A program made the translations under genes and the position numbers. A stretch of 5,937 bases of DNA, taken from positions 1 through 5,937 of the forward strand of contig CAAFVA010000080.1 in NCBI GenBank assembly GCA_900766325.1, given 5' to 3'. This DNA comes from Bacilli bacterium (GTDB lineage Bacteria; Bacillota_I; Bacilli_A; RF39; UBA660). Under the pieces are notes generated by a model. That model saw nothing but the letters and a program-made list of their open reading frames with translations, was not told where the DNA came from and made no database searches. Below, one piece after another: positions 1 through 4,611 of the stretch (position 1 is the stretch's first letter; the number at the start of each line of letters is the position of its first letter).

Positions 1-89
1 TATATATTTATAATAGTTAAAATAAAAATTATAAGTAATATAATGATAATTAGTTTTGGACTAAATTTTATTTCAAATCTAAACCTCAT
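1..89 (-). CDS. N-terminal part of an unidentified membrane-anchored protein (runs off the left edge)
   Basis: An open frame starts at ATG 89-87 and is still open at the window edge after 29 codons. The peptide begins MRFRFEIKFSPK, a short basic cytoplasmic segment, followed by about 17 almost purely Ile/Leu/Phe residues (13-29). That is a typical N-terminal signal-anchor or transmembrane helix with positive-inside charge. The start is supported by GGGTGGTGAT at 94-103, which matches the AGGAGGTGAT tail complement with the last GG 8 nt from the ATG, the same spacing as other genes here. An in-frame ATG at 95-93 overlaps that site and is less likely. Too little is visible to name the protein; bitopic proteins such as MreC, cell-wall hydrolases or uncharacterised envelope proteins all begin this way. 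Confidence 0.6.
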   Translation of the reverse strand, partial: MRFRFEIKFSPKLIIIILLIIFILTIINI

Positions 90-151
90 AATCATCACCA
101 CCCTCTTATTCAAGATAAAGTGGAAAACAAAGCTAGTCCTTACTACTTCCT

Positions 152-181
152 ATTGTAATTATTAAACAAAACTTTTATAAA
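152..181 (-). promoter_or_regulatory. Candidate sigma-A promoter for the left-edge gene
   Basis: On the minus strand TTTATA (181-176) and TACAAT (157-152) are separated by 18 bp. They match 4 of 6 and 5 of 6 consensus bases. This would start transcription just after the khpA terminator and give a leader of about 55 nt before the ATG at 89. In DNA this AT-rich such matches arise by chance, so the call rests mainly on its position between a terminator and a start codon. I see no other gene in 90-195. Confidence 0.35.
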
Positions 182-195
182 CCCTCTAAATATAT

Positions 196-220
196 AAAAA
201 GAAGCTAAATAAAGCTTCTT
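196..220 (-). terminator. Intrinsic terminator after khpA
   Basis: A perfect 8-bp inverted repeat, AAGAAGCT (199-206) and AGCTTCTT (213-220), has a 6-nt loop. In the minus-strand reading it is followed by a T run at 200-196. The khpA stop codon (221-219) touches the base of the stem. It closes the rpsP-khpA unit and separates it from the left-edge gene. Confidence 0.85.
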
Positions 221-467
221 AATAAGAATCAATATTAATATTTACTTTTTTATTGTCATTTATGTAGGAACTTGCTTGAACGATCGTTCTTAAAGCTTTT
301 GCTAAGTTACCATCCTTACCAATTACTTTTCCCATCTCATCATCTGGAACCATAACCTGTATAATTATTTCGTTTTCGTCCTCGCTTGGAAACTCTTTTA
401 CGCTAATACTATCTGGATCACTAACAAGTTCTTTTACTATTACCTCGGTTAACTCTACTAACTTCAT
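219..467 (-). CDS. khpA: KhpA, KH-domain RNA-binding protein
   Basis: Small cytoplasmic single-KH-domain RNA-binding protein (82 residues; the Bacillus YlqC/KhpA protein is about the same length). In other Firmicutes KhpA pairs with KhpB (Jag/EloR) and affects cell elongation and division through RNA binding. The KH signature is clear: VPDDEMGKVIGKDGNLAKAL contains the GxxG loop GKDG at residues 50-53 between two helices, preceded by the beta strand EIIIQVMV (33-40). The start codon lies 2 nt after the rpsP stop, and its ribosome site AAGGTAAG sits inside the last codons of rpsP, so translation is probably coupled to S16. This rpsP-khpA adjacency is the usual Firmicutes arrangement. What follows is a terminator rather than rimM-trmD. 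Confidence 0.95.
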   Translation of the reverse strand: MKLVELTEVIVKELVSDPDSISVKEFPSEDENEIIIQVMVPDDEMGKVIGKDGNLAKALRTIVQASSYINDNKKVNINIDSY

Positions 468-469
468 AA

Positions 470-742
470 TTACTTACCTTGTTTTTCTTTAGCAAACTTA
501 GCCATTATACCAGCTTTAGAGAAAATATTCTTAACGGTATCAGTAGGAGTAGCACCATTCCTTAACCATTTCATTGCTACTTCTTCATTTATTTTTGTCT
601 CAGCAGGATCCACTAACGGATTATAAGTTCCAACGGTTTCAATAAAACGTCCGTCTCTTGGACTTCTTGAATCAGCTGCCACAATACGATAGAAAGGTTT
701 CTTTTTAGCTCCCATTCTTTTTAATCTTAATTTAACTGCCAT
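470..742 (-). CDS. rpsP: 30S ribosomal protein S16
   Basis: Ribosomal protein bS16, an early-binding component of the small subunit. The 90-residue length equals that of Bacillus S16, and the family blocks are intact: MAVKLRLKRMGAKKKPFYRI at the N-terminus, ADSRSPRDGRFIETVGTYNP (residues 23-42), KINEE..MKWL (50-60), and GATPTDTVKNIFSKAGI (63-79). The ATG at 742-740 has a strong ribosome site (AAGGAGG, about 749-755). A near-consensus sigma-A promoter lies just upstream, so rpsP heads its own two-gene unit with khpA. Its usual upstream partner ffh is absent; the next gene upstream is cotE, which is separately terminated. Confidence 0.98.
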   Translation of the reverse strand: MAVKLRLKRMGAKKKPFYRIVAADSRSPRDGRFIETVGTYNPLVDPAETKINEEVAMKWLRNGATPTDTVKNIFSKAGIMAKFAKEKQGK

Positions 743-767
743 TTTCTTCCTCCTTCATCACATAACA

Positions 768-796
768 ATTCTATCATAGTAAAATATATGTGTCAA
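768..796 (-). promoter_or_regulatory. Strong sigma-A promoter of rpsP-khpA
   Basis: On the minus strand there is a perfect -35 TTGACA (796-791), a 17-bp spacer, and a -10 TAGAAT (773-768) matching 5 of 6 bases. The predicted transcript starts near 760 and has a very short leader before the rpsP ribosome site. It is the best promoter in the window, as expected for a ribosomal-protein gene. Confidence 0.85.
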
Positions 797-828
797 CTAT
801 TTTTGTTAACAAGATAATTTTTTTATTT

Positions 829-856
829 AAAAAGGATTCTAAATAAAATCCTCTTT
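829..856 (-). terminator. Intrinsic terminator after cotE
   Basis: Right arm 847-856 and left arm 829-838 pair as a 10-bp stem with a single G-U wobble around an 8-nt loop. The minus-strand transcript ends in TTTTT, within the distal stem. The cotE stop TAG (841-839) is in the loop. It insulates rpsP from cotE transcription. Confidence 0.75.
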
Positions 857-1357
857 AACTTCTTCATCAATAGTCTTTTCAACTACTTCTGGATCATCAT
901 CAATGGTATCCCATGGTTCTTCATCTTCTTCAATGGCTATTTTTACCTTCTCATCATTTACTACCTCGATACCAAGTTCTTTTTCAATGTCAAACTCTAT
1001 TACATCATCTTTTGCTTTTACGTTACTACAACTAGGTTGTTTAAGGGCTCTTACAATTATATCACTACCAGATAATGACGTTCCAGCTTTAGTTTTAACA
1101 CTAACCGTTTCACTATATGATATATTTTTACTAGCAACGGCCGTTTTTTTGTCATCATCATATGAATACCAGATATTAATATCAAAATTACCATCAATTA
1201 CGACTTTATCACCACTTACCGTGCCTTTAAACTCGTGATTAATTACCCAACAACCTAAAATTGTATTAGCGTTATGCTCCGCTAAAAGATTATAACTATT
1301 TTTAAAATACTTCTTACCTTTTCCTATAACAGCTTTAGTAACTATTTCTTTAAACAT
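839..1357 (-). CDS. cotE: CotE-family outer spore coat morphogenetic protein
   Basis: CotE assembles the outer coat of the endospore: in Bacillus subtilis it is made in the mother cell, forms a ring around the forespore and recruits many outer-coat proteins. This 172-residue protein is close to the Bacillus length (about 181) and shares its blocks from memory of that sequence: VTKAVIGKGKKYFK (residues 6-19), ILGCWVINHEF (33-43), GNFDINIWYSY (56-66), LKQPSC (105-110), and a strongly acidic C-terminal tail from about 143. Position 36 is Cys where Bacillus has Gly. The ATG at 1357-1355 is preceded by GAGGAGGGGATT. It follows the ytxH terminator by a few bases and has its own terminator, so it is probably transcribed alone, perhaps from a sigma-K-like promoter. 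In B. subtilis the neighbours are ymcA and mutS, not those seen here. Confidence 0.9.
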   Translation of the reverse strand: MFKEIVTKAVIGKGKKYFKNSYNLLAEHNANTILGCWVINHEFKGTVSGDKVVIDGNFDINIWYSYDDDKKTAVASKNISYSETVSVKTKAGTSLSGSDIIVRALKQPSCSNVKAKDDVIEFDIEKELGIEVVNDEKVKIAIEEDEEPWDTIDDDPEVVEKTIDEEVKEDFI

Positions 1358-1376
1358 TAGAATCCCCTCCTCGTTT

Positions 1377-1405
1377 TAATCTATGCTAATGCACTAAAAA
1401 AAGTG
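1377..1405 (-). promoter_or_regulatory. Candidate sigma-K-type (mother-cell) promoter of cotE
   Basis: On the minus strand CATAGATTA (1385-1377), preceded by G, fits the sigma-K -10 pattern CATAnnnTA. The tetramer CACT (1405-1402), which contains the AC core of the sigma-K -35, lies 16 bp upstream. Transcription would begin about 10-15 nt before the cotE ribosome site. B. subtilis cotE is known to use sigma-E and sigma-K promoters, which makes the match plausible. The -35 motif is short, and it overlaps the ytxH terminator arm, so chance cannot be excluded. Confidence 0.4.
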
Positions 1406-1421
1406 CATCAATTAGCACTTT
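1387..1421 (-). terminator. ytxH terminator with an alternative downstream hairpin
   Basis: In minus-strand order, AAAGTGC (1421-1415) pairs with GCACTTT (1406-1400) as a 7-bp stem followed by a T run to 1396, a standard terminator that begins at the ytxH stop. The same middle segment, extended (1410-1402), can instead pair with AGTGCATTA (1395-1387) as a 9-bp stem with one G-U pair around a T-rich loop. The two folds exclude each other. The first should end the lipoprotein-to-ytxH operon; the second could permit read-through into cotE or merely stabilise a 3' end. Confidence 0.75.
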
Positions 1422-1836
1422 ATTTTTCAGATTCTAATTTTTCTAGTACTTTTTTAGTTGCTTCAATAGCTTTTTCTCTTAAACTTTCAGCAGCTTTTTC
1501 AACTACTGGAGTGGCTTTCTGTTTTGTATAAGCAACTAACTCTTCTGCGTTCTTTTTCAAATCAGCAGTCTTTTTCTTAGCAATTTTAAGCACTTTTTCC
1601 TTATCTAAATCCTTAATTTCCTCTATTATGTTAGTAACTTTTAACTCGATTTCGTCCCTTACTTCTTTAACATCAATTTGCTTTGCTTTTTCAATTAAAT
1701 CACTTGCTTTTTCCTTAATAGCCTTCCTTGTTTCCCTACCTGATTTAGGAGCGAACAAAAGTCCCAAAGCAGCTCCAACAGCAGCACCTAAAACAAACTT
1801 TCCAGCACCTTTTTTCTTATTACTTTTCTTACTCAT
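1420..1836 (-). CDS. ytxH: YtxH-family protein
   Basis: Member of the YtxH family (PF12732): small proteins with a Gly/Ala-rich hydrophobic N-terminal helix followed by charged coiled-coil-like sequence. The molecular function is unknown; in B. subtilis ytxH lies in the sigma-B stress operon ytxG-ytxH-ytxJ. Residues 12-31 hold the signature GKFVLGAAVGAALGLLFAPK, then SGRETRK and about 100 residues of alternating Lys/Glu helix (40-138). I use the ATG at 1836-1834 (138 residues) because AGGAGG (1851-1846) is 9 nt upstream. The in-frame ATGs at 1845 and 1842 lie 0 and 3 nt from that site and would add only MML. The start overlaps the end of ytxG by 8 nt. It is the last gene of the four-gene run before a terminator. 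Confidence 0.9.
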   Translation of the reverse strand: MSKKSNKKKGAGKFVLGAAVGAALGLLFAPKSGRETRKAIKEKASDLIEKAKQIDVKEVRDEIELKVTNIIEEIKDLDKEKVLKIAKKKTADLKKNAEELVAYTKQKATPVVEKAAESLREKAIEATKKVLEKLESEK

Positions 1837-2140
1837 CAACATCATCCTCCTTTTCTTCACTAGTAACTTTTTTCTTTCTTTTTTTAAAAATACCTTTAAT
1901 AAACAAAATTATTGAATCAGAAATAACCTCCGTTAACGCTGATAACTTATCAGTTACGGTATCAACAATGTTAAAAACCCCATTTAAAGATCTAACCTTA
2001 TCATCAACATCATCAACAATTTTTTCTACCCTATTCATCGTTTTAATAACCTTAAAACATATTATAATAAGCAATACGATTAGGATACATAATAATATAT
2101 AAATTAAAATTGGTAAATATTCACTCAAAAACGCTTGCAT
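1829..2140 (-). CDS. ytxG: YtxG-like DUF948 membrane protein
   Basis: A 103-residue protein with one strong N-terminal transmembrane helix (about residues 9-29, Ile/Leu-rich). It is followed by a helical segment, VIKTMNRVEKIVDDVDDKV (31-49), and a DTVTDKLSALTEVI stretch typical of the DUF948/YtxG family. A second hydrophobic amphipathic stretch (72-84) and a Lys-rich cluster KKRKKK (86-91) precede an acidic tail. Bacillus YtxG is of comparable design and its gene adjoins ytxH, as here, which supports the family call. The stop of the upstream gene and this start share one base (TAATG at 2142-2138), and the ytxH start lies inside the 3' end, so the genes are likely translationally coupled. The function is unknown; an envelope-associated role is inferred from the anchor. 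Confidence 0.75.
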   Translation of the reverse strand: MQAFLSEYLPILIYILLCILIVLLIIICFKVIKTMNRVEKIVDDVDDKVRSLNGVFNIVDTVTDKLSALTEVISDSIILFIKGIFKKRKKKVTSEEKEDDVDE

Positions 2141-3072
2141 TATTCTTCTTTACCTTCTTTCTGATACATAGAATCTATCAAGTTAAACAAATCTTGTTCT
2201 TTAGTATCATCATCGTCATCGTCCAAATCACTTGATAACTTTTTTTCATCAACAATTTTTTTGTCTTTGCTTTTAATGGTTTTTTCCCTTTCTTTATCAA
2301 CGTCTATCTCTTTAAAATTAATATTTGGTAAAATCATGTCATCATCGTCATCAGAATCATCATTAGAAACAACGATTGGTTTTTCTTCTTTAACTTTTCT
2401 TGCCTTTTCCTTTTCCCTAGAAAGTTCTTTTTCTTCCTTTTCCATATCGTTTTCAGCTTCTTCGATGGTCTTTTTACTTAAACGCTTCATCGTGTTTTCT
2501 AATTCCTGATCCAAGGAACCATAAGCTTTTTTTCTTACAACGTCTAATGATACTTCTTCGTCTTGTTTATTCTTTTCTTTATTTGATGTTCCACTTTTAA
2601 CTCTGTTTCCATCGTTATCTAACAATCCATATATAGGAGATATTATCGGACTAGGTTTAAATTTTTTAGTTTCTTCCTTCCTTTTGCTTCCCTGGTATAA
2701 AACCGGTTTAGGAACTTCTTTAACAGGTTCGATTACTGGTTCAGGCTTTTTACTTGCAACCATAAAATCATCGTCATCAAACTCCGGAAACTTAAATTCC
2801 GTCTCGTTTTTTAAAACCCTAGATTTTATCTCACTAGATTTCATTTCTTTGGTTTCTTCTAATTTAGGTTCCGAAACATCCTCAAAATATAACTCTTCTA
2901 TTTCTTGAGTTTTGGATAAATCTTCCGTTTGTCGTTTTTCTTCAACTTGTTTATTTTCTTTTTTAAACGGTTTTTTTAGTGGCTTTTTAACCTCTTTTTC
3001 CTCATCTTCTTCATCAAATAAGAAACTCTTCATTTTATTTAACTTGCTTCTTAATCCCATAAGAACATTCAC
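2140..3072 (-). CDS. Highly charged, mostly disordered protein with three short motif islands
   Basis: A 310-residue protein I cannot name. About half of it is Lys, Glu and Asp, with Asp runs at about 99-102, 239-245 and 284-289, so most of it should be disordered. Four stretches look different. The N-terminus GLRSKLNKMKSFLF (6-19) is a likely amphipathic helix, reminiscent of the membrane-targeting start of SepF. The others are FKPSPIISPIYGLLD (138-152), SLDVVRKKAYGSLDQEL (175-191), and DLFNLIDSMY near the C-terminus (294-303). No transmembrane helix or signal peptide is visible, so it is probably cytoplasmic, perhaps at the membrane. The start is uncertain: GTG 3072 has AAAGGA 5 nt upstream, whereas ATG 3060 (giving MGLRSKL) is natural-looking but 13 nt from the AAAGG site. 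It lies 9 nt after the lipoprotein gene and overlaps ytxG by 1 nt. Confidence 0.8.
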   Translation of the reverse strand: MNVLMGLRSKLNKMKSFLFDEEDEEKEVKKPLKKPFKKENKQVEEKRQTEDLSKTQEIEELYFEDVSEPKLEETKEMKSSEIKSRVLKNETEFKFPEFDDDDFMVASKKPEPVIEPVKEVPKPVLYQGSKRKEETKKFKPSPIISPIYGLLDNDGNRVKSGTSNKEKNKQDEEVSLDVVRKKAYGSLDQELENTMKRLSKKTIEEAENDMEKEEKELSREKEKARKVKEEKPIVVSNDDSDDDDDMILPNINFKEIDVDKEREKTIKSKDKKIVDEKKLSSDLDDDDDDTKEQDLFNLIDSMYQKEGKEE

Positions 3073-3081
3073 ACCTTTCCT

Positions 3082-3831
3082 TTACTCACCATCAGAACCA
3101 TTATCATCTTGGGTGGTTTCACTTGTTGCAGGTTCACTACTTTTAGTGGTCGTTGTTGATTTTTGTTCGGTTGTTTCTTCTACAATTATTTCTTTTTCTT
3201 CAACCTCATCAGCACTACCATCATATTTATCGTACTCTTCGATGTACTCTAAGAAGTTTCCCTCTCTTTCTTTGTTTTCAAAGAGCTTATAAACTTCCTC
3301 TTTAGAATCAAGGTCCCCAGATTCATACATCTTCTTTAATAAAGAATCATTAAATTCCATACTAGATAAAACGTAACTAATATCAATAATTGCATCTTTT
3401 AAATCTGATTCTTTTACGTACGTTTCTATTTTAGCATAATTATACACCATTTGAACATATAATTCATCATCATTTTCTTCAATAACTATGTATCCTGATT
3501 TTTCTTTATCACCAAGTTCTTTATAAAAGTAAGCATCTTCACTTTGTTCATAACTAAAATCCGAATTATAATAGTAACTTACTACGTCAACGTATAAATA
3601 GTATATATTACCTTTATTACTTCTTAAAACGTCATTATAATCTTTGGCATCAGTTCTAACCACACCATAAGGAGCATAATACTTATAACCTTTTCCAACC
3701 ATGTTATATGTTTTTATATCTAAAGATAGTATTTTATCCATAGCTTGTTCGTAATCATAATTATCTATTCTCGTTATACTGCAACCAGATAACACAATTA
3801 ATGTTAAGACAACTAACATAATTTTTTTCAT
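3082..3831 (-). CDS. Putative lipoprotein with Tyr-rich domain and Thr/Ser-rich acidic tail
   Basis: A 249-residue exported lipoprotein of unknown function. The N-terminus MKKIMLVVLTLIVLSGCS carries a basic start, a hydrophobic core and a lipobox (L14-S15-G16-C17), so Cys17 should be lipidated and the protein held on the outer face of the membrane. Residues 25-205 form one Tyr-rich, mixed alpha/beta-looking domain (for example YKYYAPYGV at 49-57, YYLYVDVVSYYY at 77-88, YVQMVYNYAKIETYV at 125-139). From about 206 the chain is a low-complexity acidic then Thr/Ser-rich tail. I recognise no named domain. The ATG at 3831 has AGGTGAG 9 nt upstream of the start (measured from GG). It is the first gene of the run leading to ytxH, behind an extended -10 promoter. 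Confidence 0.85.
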   Translation of the reverse strand: MKKIMLVVLTLIVLSGCSITRIDNYDYEQAMDKILSLDIKTYNMVGKGYKYYAPYGVVRTDAKDYNDVLRSNKGNIYYLYVDVVSYYYNSDFSYEQSEDAYFYKELGDKEKSGYIVIEENDDELYVQMVYNYAKIETYVKESDLKDAIIDISYVLSSMEFNDSLLKKMYESGDLDSKEEVYKLFENKEREGNFLEYIEEYDKYDGSADEVEEKEIIVEETTEQKSTTTTKSSEPATSETTQDDNGSDGE

Positions 3832-3854
3832 AGATACTCACCTACTTTAGAAAT

Positions 3855-3884
3855 ATTATAACAAAAAATGTTAAAAAATAAAAC
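3855..3884 (-). promoter_or_regulatory. Extended -10 promoter of the lipoprotein-ytxG-ytxH operon
   Basis: On the minus strand TGTTATAAT (3863-3855) is a perfect extended -10 (TGnTATAAT). The -35 position, 17 bp upstream, reads TTTTAT, a weak match, which extended -10 promoters tolerate. It lies about 25 nt before the lipoprotein start, directly after the trmB terminator. No promoter is evident between the four genes that follow. Confidence 0.65.
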
Positions 3885-3910
3885 CTTTTAAAATTAAAGT
3901 TTTTTAAAAG
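3870..3910 (-). terminator. AT-rich intrinsic terminator after trmB
   Basis: CTTTTAAAA in minus-strand order (arm 3910-3902) pairs perfectly over 9 bp with 3893-3885 around an 8-nt loop that contains the trmB stop. The transcript then reads GTTTTATTTTTT. The stem has only one G-C pair, so termination may be leaky into the lipoprotein operon. Confidence 0.55.
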
Positions 3911-4529
3911 CTTCTAAACGACAAATCTTAACGCCTTGCTTATTAAACCTTCGCTCATACTCCGTTGCAACGTTACCATCTATCATATTACTATATAAAT
4001 CCATCGTTACGCTTTTCAAAGTATAACCATAAGTACTAAATGATTCAATGGAAAAAGCAAATAATCCTAAGTTATCGGTTTTCTGAATAATCTTTTTTTC
4101 ACCTACAAATACATTATCGTATTTAGCTAAAAAATAATGACTAGTAAGCCTTCTTTTAGCATGCCTTTTTTTTGGCCACGGATCAGAAAAATTCAAGTAA
4201 ATAGTATTTATTTCTTTTTCAAAAACATCATTAATATAATTAGCATCCATTCTAATTAGTTTTAAATTATTAAGGTTTTCACCATCTAATTTTTGTACCG
4301 CACGGACAATTACACTATCATACATTTCTATTCCAACGTAATTAACGTTTGGATTTTGCTTTGCCATTTCAATTATAAAATCACCTTTACCCATACCTAT
4401 TTCAATGTCTATTGGGTTTTCATTTCCAAAAACACCGTTCCATTTACCTTTATAATCTTGGGGATTTAAAACAATAAAAGGCGACTTTTCTATTATTATC
4501 GAAGCATTTTTAACGTTTTTAAGTCTCAA
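3894..4529 (-). CDS. trmB: tRNA (guanine-N7-)-methyltransferase TrmB
   Basis: SAM-dependent enzyme that methylates N7 of G46 in the variable loop of many tRNAs. The family motifs are intact (211 residues; Bacillus TrmB is about 213): YKGKWNGVFGN (residues 26-36), the SAM-binding loop IEIGMGKGDF (42-51), YVGIEMY (64-70), catalytic-site signature NFSDPWPKKRHAKRRL (113-128), KTDN (150-153) and TEYE (189-192). I place the start at TTG 4529-4527, giving MRLKNV like the usual MRMR/MRLR opening. The ribosome site AGGTGAT (4540-4534) has its GG 8 nt from that TTG. The in-frame GTG at 4538 is itself part of the ribosome site and is a poor start. The gene is transcribed alone and diverges from the small coiled-coil gene. 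Confidence 0.96.
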   Translation of the reverse strand: MRLKNVKNASIIIEKSPFIVLNPQDYKGKWNGVFGNENPIDIEIGMGKGDFIIEMAKQNPNVNYVGIEMYDSVIVRAVQKLDGENLNNLKLIRMDANYINDVFEKEINTIYLNFSDPWPKKRHAKRRLTSHYFLAKYDNVFVGEKKIIQKTDNLGLFAFSIESFSTYGYTLKSVTMDLYSNMIDGNVATEYERRFNKQGVKICRLEAFKKL

Positions 4530-4540
4530 ATTAATCACCT
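4530..4540 (-). promoter_or_regulatory. Ribosome binding site that decides the TTG start of trmB
   Basis: AGGTGATT on the minus strand complements the Bacillus-type 16S tail (AGGAGGTGATC complement). It contains a GTG in frame with trmB, but initiation there is not possible while that site pairs with 16S RNA. The spacing to TTG 4529 (8 nt from GG) equals that for the 279-residue gene and the left-edge gene. Confidence 0.75.
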
Positions 4541-4547
4541 AATTATA

Positions 4548-4580
4548 ATTATACACCAAAAGTACAAAGAAACATATAAT
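4548..4580. promoter_or_regulatory. Overlapping divergent promoter-like sequences of trmB and the coiled-coil gene
   Basis: A perfect TATAAT is present on the minus strand at 4553-4548 (for trmB) and on the plus strand at 4575-4580 (for the 4612 gene). Each presumed -35 position (minus 4576-4571, plus 4552-4557) falls on the other promoter's -10 and is only a weak match. The plus-strand element also reads CATATAAT, one mismatch from the sigma-E -10 pattern CATACAnT. The two promoters could not easily be occupied at the same time. Confidence 0.45.
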
Positions 4581-4611
4581 TAAATGAAAGCTTTTTTATA
4601 GGAGGAATAAT

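Noticed and set aside
118..124. AAAGTGG, like an MraZ operator repeat, near the left-edge gene
   Set aside because: Only one copy and in the opposite orientation to the gene; MraZ operators are tandem repeats in the direction of mraZ.
90..195. Possible riboswitch or structured leader before the left-edge gene
   Set aside because: No conserved core of any riboswitch class I know and no terminator hairpin near the start; only a short AT-rich leader.
903..1238. Plus-strand open frame antisense to cotE
   Set aside because: Ser/Leu/Thr-rich shadow of a real conserved gene; no ribosome site and no family features.
1628..1915. Plus-strand open frame across the ytxG/ytxH junction
   Set aside because: Hydrophobic product is the antisense of Lys/Glu-rich codons; the minus-strand genes are conserved families.
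2206..2356. Repeated CATCATCGTCATC blocks suggesting a microsatellite or CRISPR-like repeat
   Set aside because: They are codons for Asp runs in the disordered protein, with no spacer structure and no perfect long repeat.
2261..3292. Three plus-strand Ser-rich open frames opposite the disordered protein and lipoprotein
   Set aside because: Glu/Lys/Asp codons read backwards give Ser/Phe/Leu; no ribosome sites, and they overlap a coherent operon on the other strand.
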